The notes below the pieces were generated by a model. That model saw only the letters and a list, made by a program, of their open reading frames with translations, ran no database searches and was not told the DNA's origin. The position numbers and the translations under genes are program-made. A DNA stretch of 11,988 bases from an uncultured Kangiella sp. (GTDB lineage: Bacteria > Pseudomonadota > Gammaproteobacteria > Enterobacterales > DSM-103792). The stretch covers positions 1 through 11,988 of the forward strand of contig CAMLNB010000103.1 of the NCBI GenBank assembly GCA_946481205.1. The letters run 5' to 3'. Shown in pieces: positions 5,887 through 11,988 of this stretch; the stretch's first letter is position 1, and the number at the start of each line of letters is the position of its first letter.

Positions 5887-7821
5887 ATGAATGCAGTCGA
5901 TGTCACAATCGATGATAGCGTCGCCCTGGCAGATCCCGTTGTAACGCCGTTGCCAGCCACAGAACATACCGCAGAGAATACGTTTCATTTATTCACGCCT
6001 GCCCAGCTAGCTGCTGCCGATACCGGCTGGTTAACGTTTGCGCCGCATTCTGCGGCGTCGCCGTCAATAAAATACCGGCTGCAAGCGCCCCGTTTGTCCC
6101 AGCCGATTCCGGAGGATTTCACGCCAAGCCAATTCGGCGGCGAGCCATACAGCTGGCGCAGTCACGGCGTCACCGCGCGCTATGTTGACAACTCCTCAGG
6201 TTGGCACTGGCAGAACGTCGGTGGTGATTGGATTGACAAAAATGGCGTTGCCCAAGGCAGCACGCCGTGGTTCAGTTTCAACGCGCAGAAACCGCCCGTT
6301 TCCGGACCGGTCACCTACTCCATCAATGTCACCAGCTTGATGAATGCGATCGTGACCCGTAAAACCTGGAACGCCATTCTGCTGAAGCAAGGTGTCGCCA
6401 CCCGCATCATCGCTGGCTGGCGCCATCCGACATCAGCACCACGGATCGAGATCACCTATAGCGACGGATCGCGCGCAACACTGCGCGCAATCTATTCGGC
6501 ACGGATGACCACGTCCACGTCTTATGTTTCATCAAACACGCCGACGCAAACACTGCCGGTCATGCTGGAGTTCGGCAAGCCAGAGAAAGCGGTCAGCAGT
6601 GCCACATTGTTCCTGACTGTTGTCGAGCATCCTTCCGGCACCAACTCCGTGATCACTGGCAATCTGATCAATCCCCCGATCAACCGTGATCCGCTGGAAC
6701 AAGGCCTCGCTGCCACGGCGGGGCCATTGGATGCCGGCTTGGAGAACCACCCCAGTGTTTTCGGTGTGCACGGTTATGACGATGGCTCTGTCCGCAGCGA
6801 TTTCATTTCCGATAGTGGCGTGTCGGTCACCTCGGAAAGCAATTACAGCCCGGACATCTGGAACCGTGGCCCGAAAGACACCAGCAAGCTGCCGCATCTG
6901 GATCTGGGCAAATTCATTGCTGCCGGTGACAACTTTCAGTTGGTCAATTCGGGCTATCAGGGAGAAGGCTTCCATCCGTTGGCGCCCGGTGTTGGCGCGA
7001 TGCGCGTACAGATGTTCGCCGAACCCGAGCTTGGCAACGGTTCGATCATCGACACCACCGGCACCCGAGCCAGTCTGGCGCGGATATTTTTGCCAGATGA
7101 GGAGTTTGGTTTGCTGAAACGGATTTTTGTCCGTTACTACATGATGTTCGGTACCCCGCAGGACACTTCGTTTGATAAGCGCTATGAGGTGCGCTACTCA
7201 CCGAATGGCCCGTTCAAATGGACCGACATGGCCGGCAAAACGGGGATCACACCGAGCCATACCAACCGCTGGGGTTACAGTGGCACCAGCGGCGGCGGTT
7301 ATGGCTGGCAGATGCGGCTTTCGTATGCCATCCGCCATATCGAAATGGGCGCGCCCAGCGGCGGTGCGATCAGCCTCGGTTTGCACACCTATGATTTTCT
7401 GTCCAATCAACCGCCCGGTCATAAATATGGAGCGACCGACGAAGGCAAGGACCGCATGTTTGGTCAGCGCGGCGGCCTCGGTGGCGTGATCTATCCCGGC
7501 CAATGGTATTGCATCGAAATGGAGGTGAATCTGAATACGGTGACGCCACAGGCCCCGGGCTGGATCGCCGATGGCTCCGTCAATATCTGGATCGACGGTC
7601 GCGCCGCGTTCAAACGCAGCGGCATGGTCATGCGCTCGTTGCCGATTCAAACGCCGCCGTATCAGCCGTTCTCAACGCGCCCGGCACGCGAACTCGGTCA
7701 TGCTTATCTGGATTTCAATTGGTACCACGGCGGCACCACCGAGAATCCTGTCGACATGACGATGTTCGTAACCAAGCTGGTGTGGAGCAAGGAATACATC
7801 GGCCCGATGCGCGTCCGGTGA
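5887..7821 (+). CDS. Large beta-rich protein, polysaccharide lyase/ConA-like (putative carbohydrate-active)
   Basis: A 644-residue protein I can place only at the fold level. Residues ~85-270 look like a beta-sandwich carbohydrate-binding or DNRLRE-like domain: VTYSINVTSLMNAIVTRKTW, then WNAILLKQG, then PRIEITYSDGS, the pattern of domains ending in a 'P-x-I-x-I-T-Y' strand. Residues ~290-640 resemble the jelly-roll of heparinase/alginate-lyase-type polysaccharide lyases and ConA-like glucanases: IFVRYYMMFG, then GYGWQMRLSYA, then GGVIYPGQWYCIEMEVNLNT and DGSVNIWIDGRAAFKRSG, the familiar 'W-x-x-I-E-x-x-V-x-L-N...G-x-x-x-x-W-I-D-G' strand pair. There is a single cysteine and many W, Y and G, as in extracellular glycan-binding proteins. 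Yet no signal peptide is visible: the N-terminus is polar and acidic. GAGG (5877-5880) 6 nt before ATG 5887 supports this start; an extension to TTG 5671 adds 72 implausible residues and still no signal. Catalysis and substrate are unproven. Confidence 0.6.
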   Translation: MNAVDVTIDDSVALADPVVTPLPATEHTAENTFHLFTPAQLAAADTGWLTFAPHSAASPSIKYRLQAPRLSQPIPEDFTPSQFGGEPYSWRSHGVTARYVDNSSGWHWQNVGGDWIDKNGVAQGSTPWFSFNAQKPPVSGPVTYSINVTSLMNAIVTRKTWNAILLKQGVATRIIAGWRHPTSAPRIEITYSDGSRATLRAIYSARMTTSTSYVSSNTPTQTLPVMLEFGKPEKAVSSATLFLTVVEHPSGTNSVITGNLINPPINRDPLEQGLAATAGPLDAGLENHPSVFGVHGYDDGSVRSDFISDSGVSVTSESNYSPDIWNRGPKDTSKLPHLDLGKFIAAGDNFQLVNSGYQGEGFHPLAPGVGAMRVQMFAEPELGNGSIIDTTGTRASLARIFLPDEEFGLLKRIFVRYYMMFGTPQDTSFDKRYEVRYSPNGPFKWTDMAGKTGITPSHTNRWGYSGTSGGGYGWQMRLSYAIRHIEMGAPSGGAISLGLHTYDFLSNQPPGHKYGATDEGKDRMFGQRGGLGGVIYPGQWYCIEMEVNLNTVTPQAPGWIADGSVNIWIDGRAAFKRSGMVMRSLPIQTPPYQPFSTRPARELGHAYLDFNWYHGGTTENPVDMTMFVTKLVWSKEYIGPMRVR

Positions 7822-7857
7822 TTTTCACGAAGGGCTTGAAGTCGGCCACAAAAAAAG

Positions 7858-7883
7858 AGCCTCCGATATCGGAGGCTTTTTTT
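7858..7883. terminator. bidirectional Rho-independent terminator
   Basis: A perfect palindrome AGCCTCCGATATCGGAGGCT (7858-7877) is followed by a run of seven T (7877-7883) and preceded by seven A (7850-7856), so it works on both strands. It lies between convergent genes ending at 7821 (+) and 7908 (-) and should stop transcription from both sides. Confidence 0.93.
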
Positions 7884-7907
7884 CTGCTGAGGTTGATGCG
7901 ACAACAA

Positions 7908-8525
7908 TCAGCTCTTGTATTTCACCGAGCAGCCATACGGCTTGCTGCTGCTGACGCTGATCGGTTTGCCAGCGGCCAGTTCGGTCAACGCTTGGCTGAC
8001 ATACTGGGTGGCTTTCGGGATGTCGGCCTGATCGGTACTGGCGATGCTGTCGATGGCGCCGTTGTAGCGCAGCACGCCGTTGCCATCAATCACATACATA
8101 TGTGGCGTGGTTTTCGCGCCGTAGGCACGACCGACATCGCCGCTGGCATCGATCAGATAGGCGCTTTGCTTGGCGCCGACCTCGGTACGGATTGCATTGG
8201 CTTTGCTGCCATCAACATGACCTTGCAGACCCGGTGCCGACGAATTGATCGACAGCCAAATCACATCCTTGCCAGTCGCATCCGCCTGCTGTTTCTGCAT
8301 GTTGCCGGCACCGTAGTGTTTCTTGACGAACGGGCATTCGGCATTGGTCCATTCCAGCACCACGGTCTTGCCTTTGAAATCAGCCAGGTTATGCGTCTTG
8401 CCGTTGCTATCGGTCAGCGTGAATGCCGGAGCTGGCTGGCCAACGGTGCTGGCTTGTGCGGCGCCAGCCAGAGCCGTGAACGACAGCGTGGCGACCATCG
8501 CCGCGGTAATCAACGTTGTTTTCAT
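7908..8525 (-). CDS. Periplasmic thioredoxin-fold redoxin (AhpC/TSA-like, single active-site Cys)
   Basis: A 205-residue exported protein of the redoxin/AhpC-TSA superfamily. Residues 1-25 are a clear Sec signal peptide (MKTTLITAAMVATLSFTALA, cleavage likely after AQA). The mature part opens with VGQPAPAFTLTDSNGKTHNL, typical of peroxiredoxin/TlpA-like folds. The active-site loop reads ECPFVKKHY: C64 is present, but the position of the second thioredoxin cysteine is V67. The cis-proline loop is TTPHMYVID (P141). The only other cysteine in the mature part, C199 in PYGCSVKY near the C-terminus, may be a resolving cysteine. This fits a peroxidase-like or thiol-transfer role in the periplasm rather than a classic CxxC reductase. 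AAAGGAG (8531-8537, minus strand) sits 5 nt before the ATG, an excellent ribosome binding site. It follows the DsbD-domain gene by 60 nt on the same strand, so the two are probably one transcript ending at the 7858 terminator. Confidence 0.87.
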   Translation of the reverse strand: MKTTLITAAMVATLSFTALAGAAQASTVGQPAPAFTLTDSNGKTHNLADFKGKTVVLEWTNAECPFVKKHYGAGNMQKQQADATGKDVIWLSINSSAPGLQGHVDGSKANAIRTEVGAKQSAYLIDASGDVGRAYGAKTTPHMYVIDGNGVLRYNGAIDSIASTDQADIPKATQYVSQALTELAAGKPISVSSSKPYGCSVKYKS

Positions 8526-8585
8526 GTTGTCTCCTTTGCAGGTTGATAAACAGACGGGAATGCACCGACGCGCCGCAAGCAGAGC

Positions 8586-9434
8586 TCACTTCGACGTCGT
8601 TTCCGCTCGCGCGGTAAACCACAATGCTTGTTCGCCTTTGACCAAAACCCAATCGCTCTGGGCAGGCAGGGTTGCAAAATAATCGCTGCGCTTTAGCGGT
8701 GTTAGCCATTGCCCGGCTTGTGACTGCCACTGCGGCAGGCGGTTGTAGGCGATCAATTCTTCGGCAATTGGAAACAGCGTCCATTGGGCCAGATCTGCCG
8801 GCACGCGTTCTCCGCGAAGCGTCAGCTGCAGCGCATCGGCCGTGGCGCGCAAACTTGCGTCAATCGTCAGTGCTTGCGGCTGTCGTGTGGCGCTGCGGGC
8901 AAAATCGGCGGCCCAACGCTGATCGACAGTCGCCGCGCCGCGGCGTTGCACCGGCAAGCTCATGGTGTATTCGGCTTTGCCGGGAATGCATTCGTGCTCG
9001 CAAATCAACCAGCGGGCTTTCAGCGTGAGCGGCAGCACATCACCGGCATAGTCAGCCGGCAGCGACAACCGCATCGGCAACAGGGTCCGGCCGCTGTAAC
9101 CGAAATTGACGATGTCTTCACTGAGCACAAAACGCTCTGGCGCCGGCCAATCGATGCCGAGAAACTGCACGCCATCAGGCAGTACCCATTCGACTTCGGT
9201 TTTCAATCCGGAATCGCCCGGATTGCGCCAGTAGGTATGCCAGTGCACATCGTGCTCAAAGAGCAGGCCGAGGCGCAGCGTGCTGCCCGGCATGGCAGCG
9301 GTTTCAGCGGCGACCAGCCGCGACCGCAGATGCGCCGTCTGCCGCTCGTCCGACGCGGCGCCAGCCTGACCCGGCAGCAGCGCCACAACGGCGGTAAGTA
9401 GCAGTAAGGCAAGCGAGGTAGGGCGTAGGCTCAT
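8586..9434 (-). CDS. DsbD/ScsB N-terminal-domain protein lacking membrane and thioredoxin domains
   Basis: This 282-residue secreted protein consists of only the periplasmic N-terminal part of DsbD/ScsB-type thiol:disulfide interchange proteins (DsbD_N/'DsbC', PF11412-like). A signal peptide is visible (MSLRPTSLALLLLTAVVALL, cleavage near GQAGA/A). The family hallmarks follow: HWHTYWRNPGDSG at 64-76, the segment VNFGYSGRTLLP at 109-120, and WLICEHECIPG at 142-152 with the redox pair C145 and C149. A second beta domain occupies ~185-280. Full ScsB-like proteins then continue into an eight-helix membrane domain and a C-terminal thioredoxin domain; here the frame stops, and only 60 nt separate it from the redoxin gene. 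I see no remnant of membrane helices there. I chose ATG 9434 because it gives a standard signal peptide; ATG 9458 is in frame (290 residues). Neither has a good ribosome binding site. It probably exchanges electrons with the redoxin; the membrane partner must be encoded elsewhere or be absent. Confidence 0.8.
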   Translation of the reverse strand: MSLRPTSLALLLLTAVVALLPGQAGAASDERQTAHLRSRLVAAETAAMPGSTLRLGLLFEHDVHWHTYWRNPGDSGLKTEVEWVLPDGVQFLGIDWPAPERFVLSEDIVNFGYSGRTLLPMRLSLPADYAGDVLPLTLKARWLICEHECIPGKAEYTMSLPVQRRGAATVDQRWAADFARSATRQPQALTIDASLRATADALQLTLRGERVPADLAQWTLFPIAEELIAYNRLPQWQSQAGQWLTPLKRSDYFATLPAQSDWVLVKGEQALWFTARAETTSK

Positions 9435-9478
9435 GGACGTTTGTACGAGGCAAATCATCGGACGATCAGAGTAGCGGA

Positions 9479-9504
9479 AAGCCGGCCCGGTTCCCGGCCG
9501 GCTT
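9479..9504. other. GC-rich hairpin in the 5' leader of the DsbD-domain gene
   Basis: AAGCCGGCC (9479-9487) and GGCCGGCTT (9496-9504) form a perfect 9-bp stem with an 8-nt loop. It lies about 45 nt upstream of the minus-strand ATG 9434, between divergent genes. No T-run follows on either strand, so it is more likely a leader structure or small repeat than a terminator. Confidence 0.35.
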
Positions 9505-9662
9505 CGCCATTCGTCGCAGCCCGGACTCGGTTTATCTTAAATGGACGATTCGCCGCGATATGCCTTCCGCTCATATACTCTGCGCCGCCTTTCCGTGTCG
9601 GGCTGCCGGACTTTTCATGACGGCCCCGACTAAAGCCGGATGATTCCTGAGGTAATTTTCCG

Positions 9663-9681
9663 GATAATGGACAAACGTTTG
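9663..9681 (+). promoter_or_regulatory. possible acnD promoter -10 with adjacent CAAACGTTTG palindrome
   Basis: GATAAT (9663-9668) matches the -10 consensus at 5 of 6 positions. The hexamer 17 bp upstream (9640-9645, ATGATT) is a poor -35, so an activator may be needed. Just downstream, CAAACGTTTG (9672-9681) is a perfect 10-bp palindrome where transcription would start, a position suited to a repressor. The rest of the 9435-9751 spacer shows no gene. Confidence 0.3.
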
Positions 9682-9751
9682 AATGCCGACCCCGGCGCCT
9701 GACTCTTCTCAACCCCGCACTGGATGCCTTACTTCCATGACAACAGGAACC

Positions 9752-11988
9752 ATGAACACTGCGTTTCGCAAGAAGTTGACCGGTACGTCCCTGGATTGGT
9801 TCGACGCCCGCGCGGCGGTCGAGGCGCTGAAGCCCGGCAGCTATGACGGCCTGCCCTACACCGCCCGCGTCCACGCCGAGAACCTCGTGCGCAAATGCGA
9901 CCCGGCCATCCTGAACGACTGCCTGCTGCAGCTCATCGAACGCAAACGCGAGCGCGACTTTCCGTGGTTCCCGGCCCGCGTCGTTTGCCATGACATTCTC
10001 GGTCAGACCGCGCTGGTCGATTTGGCCGGCCTGCGCGATGCGATTGCCGATCAAGGTGGCGACCCGGCGCAGGTCAATCCGGTGGTGCCGGTGCAATTGA
10101 TTGTCGACCACTCGCTGGCAGTTGAATGCGGTGGTTATGACCCGCAAGCGTTCGAGAAAAACCGCGCGATTGAAGATCGCCGCAATGAAGATCGCTTTCA
10201 TTTCATTAACTGGACCAAGCAGGCGTTCAAGAACGTCGACGTGATCCCGCCGGGCAACGGCATCATGCACCAGATCAACCTGGAGCGGATGTCACCGGTG
10301 ATTGGCGTGCAAGACAAGGTGGCCTACCCCGACACCTGCGTCGGCACCGACAGCCACACCCCGCACGTTGATGCGCTCGGCGTGATCGCGGTTGGTGTCG
10401 GCGGTCTGGAAGCGGAAAACGTCATGCTCGGTCGCGCTTCATGGATGCGGCTGCCGGACATCATCGGCGTCGAACTGACCGGCAAACCGCAACCGGGCAT
10501 CACCGCCACTGACATCGTGCTGGCACTGACTGAATTCCTGCGCAAAGCCAAAGTCGTTGGCGCTTATCTGGAATTCCGCGGTGAAGGTGCCGCAGCATTG
10601 ACGCTCGGTGATCGCGCCACCATTTCGAACATGGCACCGGAATACGGCGCCACGGCGGCAATGTTCTTTATCGATCAACAGACGCTGGATTACCTGCGGC
10701 TGACTGGCCGCACTGACGAACAAGTCAAGCTCGTTGAAACCTACGCCAAGCAAGCGGGTCTCTGGGCAGATGCACTCAAGACTGCGCAATATGAACGCAC
10801 GCTGAGCTTTGATTTGTCGAGCGTGGTCCGCAACATGGCTGGCCCGTCGAACCCGCATGCGCGCGTCGCCACCACCGATCTCGCCGCCAAAGGCATCGTC
10901 GCACCGTACACCGAAACCGCCGGCCAAATGCCGGACGGCGCCGTGATCATCGCCGCCATCACCAGCTGCACCAACACCTCGAACCCGCGCAACGTGATCG
11001 CCGCCGGCCTGCTGGCACGCAATGCCAATCGCAAAGGTCTGGTGCGCAAGCCGTGGGTGAAGAGCTCGCTGGCACCGGGTTCGAAAACGGTCGAGCTGTA
11101 TTTGCAGGAAGCCGGTCTGAAAGCCGATCTGGAAAAACTCGGCTTTGGCATCGTCGCGTTTGCCTGCACCACCTGCAACGGCATGAGCGGCGCGCTCGAT
11201 CCGAAAATCCAGCAAGAGATCATCGACCGCGATCTGTACGCCACCGCCGTGCTGTCCGGCAACCGCAACTTCGACGGCCGTATTCATCCGTACGCGAAGC
11301 AAGCGTTCCTCGCTTCGCCGCCGCTGGTCGTTGCCTACGCCATTGCCGGCAGCATCCGCTTTGACATCGAAAAAGACGTGCTGGGTCACGATCAGAACGG
11401 CAAACCGGTGACGTTGAAAGATATCTGGCCAAGCGATGCCGAAATCGATGCGATTGTGAAATCGGCGGTCAAGCCGGAACAGTTCCGTAAAGTCTACGAA
11501 CCGATGTTCACCGCCTCGGTCGCCAGCACCGAGAAAATCAGCCCGCTGTATGCCTGGCGCGCACCGAGCACCTACATCCGTCGGCCACCGTACTGGGAAG
11601 GCGCGCTCGCCAAACCACGGACGCTGAAAGGCATGCGGCCGCTGGCCCTGCTTGGTGACAACATCACCACCGATCACCTGTCGCCATCGAATGCGATCAT
11701 GGCGAACAGCGCCGCCGGCGAATACCTCGCCAAAATGGGCTTGCCGGAAGAGGATTTCAACTCCTACGCCACCCACCGCGGCGATCACCTGACTGCGCAG
11801 CGCGCCACCTTCGCCAACCCGACCTTGATCAATGAAATGGCCGTCGTCGATGGCGCGGTCAAGAAAGGTTCGCTGGCTCGCGTCGAGCCTGAAGGCAAAG
11901 TGATGCGGATGTGGGAAGCGATCGAAACCTACATGAACCGCAGCCAGCCGCTGATCATCATTGCCGGCGCCGATTACGGTCAGGGCAG
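9752..11988 (+). CDS. acnD: Fe/S-dependent 2-methylisocitrate dehydratase AcnD, partial at 3' end
   Basis: This is the first ~745 residues of an aconitase-superfamily enzyme, cut by the right edge. AcnD dehydrates 2-methylcitrate to 2-methyl-trans-aconitate in the cytoplasmic methylcitrate cycle of propionate breakdown; PrpF then isomerises the product. The N-terminus MNTAFRKKLTGTSLDWFD and the segments FPWFPARVVCHDILGQTALV, NRAIEDRRNEDRFHFINW and GNGIMHQINLERMSPVIG are characteristic of AcnD rather than AcnA. The [4Fe-4S] cysteines are C406 (in SCTNTSNP), C472 and C475 (in ACTTCNGMSG), with the same 66+3 spacing as in AcnA. The GDNITTDHLSPS stretch opens the swivel domain; roughly 120 residues are missing. 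AGGA (9745-9748) sits close before ATG 9752; ATG 9737 would add five residues, and the N-terminal sequence favours 9752. In many genomes acnD follows prpB and prpC; neither is upstream here, so it starts its own unit or the order is rearranged. prpF may lie downstream. Confidence 0.93.
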   Translation, partial: MNTAFRKKLTGTSLDWFDARAAVEALKPGSYDGLPYTARVHAENLVRKCDPAILNDCLLQLIERKRERDFPWFPARVVCHDILGQTALVDLAGLRDAIADQGGDPAQVNPVVPVQLIVDHSLAVECGGYDPQAFEKNRAIEDRRNEDRFHFINWTKQAFKNVDVIPPGNGIMHQINLERMSPVIGVQDKVAYPDTCVGTDSHTPHVDALGVIAVGVGGLEAENVMLGRASWMRLPDIIGVELTGKPQPGITATDIVLALTEFLRKAKVVGAYLEFRGEGAAALTLGDRATISNMAPEYGATAAMFFIDQQTLDYLRLTGRTDEQVKLVETYAKQAGLWADALKTAQYERTLSFDLSSVVRNMAGPSNPHARVATTDLAAKGIVAPYTETAGQMPDGAVIIAAITSCTNTSNPRNVIAAGLLARNANRKGLVRKPWVKSSLAPGSKTVELYLQEAGLKADLEKLGFGIVAFACTTCNGMSGALDPKIQQEIIDRDLYATAVLSGNRNFDGRIHPYAKQAFLASPPLVVAYAIAGSIRFDIEKDVLGHDQNGKPVTLKDIWPSDAEIDAIVKSAVKPEQFRKVYEPMFTASVASTEKISPLYAWRAPSTYIRRPPYWEGALAKPRTLKGMRPLALLGDNITTDHLSPSNAIMANSAAGEYLAKMGLPEEDFNSYATHRGDHLTAQRATFANPTLINEMAVVDGAVKKGSLARVEPEGKVMRMWEAIETYMNRSQPLIIIAGADYGQG

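Noticed and set aside
7503..8546. 347-codon plus-strand open frame
   Set aside because: It spans the end of the lyase-like gene, a perfect bidirectional terminator and the antisense of the redoxin gene, so it is not a real gene.
9455..10270. 271-codon minus-strand open frame
   Set aside because: It is mostly antisense to acnD, with no recognisable motif.
10439..11788. 449-codon minus-strand open frame
   Set aside because: It is fully antisense to acnD, which has intact iron-sulfur motifs.
1..11988. CRISPR array, tRNA or rRNA genes, transposase, phage integrase
   Set aside because: I looked for regularly spaced repeats, tRNA-like cloverleaf ends, rRNA core sequences and recombinase motifs and saw none.

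Overview
The window looks like the chromosome of a moderately GC-rich (by eye high-50s % GC) gammaproteobacterium. The best taxonomic pointers are an AcnD-type 2-methylisocitrate dehydratase, an AraC/OruR-type regulator, a gammaproteobacterial-style Bile-Acid:Na+ Symporter (BASS) gene and an ERIC-like palindromic intergenic repeat. This placement is inferred from protein families; I could not run a search.

Layout from left to right. Positions 1-791 (-): the first ~263 codons of an AraC-family regulator that runs off the left edge. It is divergent from 984-2597 (+), a KstD/fumarate-reductase-like FAD-binding dehydrogenase. The ~190 bp between the two starts contain GTCAA/TTGAC repeats that could be an operator. 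After a terminator-like hairpin comes a ~142 bp near-perfect palindrome (2656-2797) with 18-bp terminal inverted repeats. It abuts a BASS-family transporter, which most likely starts at a TTG codon just outside the palindrome (2814-3686, +). A thiamine-diphosphate (ThDP) enzyme of the acetolactate-synthase/benzoylformate-decarboxylase type follows 36 nt later (3723-5381, +) and ends in a strong hairpin. A ~500 bp gap with no convincing gene leads to a 644-residue protein, probably built of two beta-rich domains and resembling polysaccharide lyases or ConA-like lectin/glucanases, with no visible signal peptide (5887-7821, +).

A bidirectional terminator (7858-7883) separates it from a convergent two-gene minus-strand unit. 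That unit encodes a secreted DsbD/ScsB N-terminal-domain-only protein (8586-9434) followed by a periplasmic redoxin (7908-8525). Divergent from it, across a ~317 bp spacer with a promoter-like site and a perfect CAAACGTTTG palindrome, acnD starts at 9752 (+) and runs off the right edge.

Functional reading. The BASS transporter and ThDP enzyme probably form an operon for uptake and conversion of an organic acid, perhaps a 2-oxo acid; the AraC-type regulator may control the FAD dehydrogenase. The DsbD-domain/redoxin pair is an envelope thiol-redox unit that appears to lack the usual membrane electron conduit. AcnD belongs to the 2-methylcitrate cycle of propionate breakdown. There are no tRNA, rRNA, CRISPR or transposase genes. 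No complete new defence or mobile system is evident. The most noteworthy items are the palindromic element, the orphan DsbD N-domain and the signal-less lyase-like protein.
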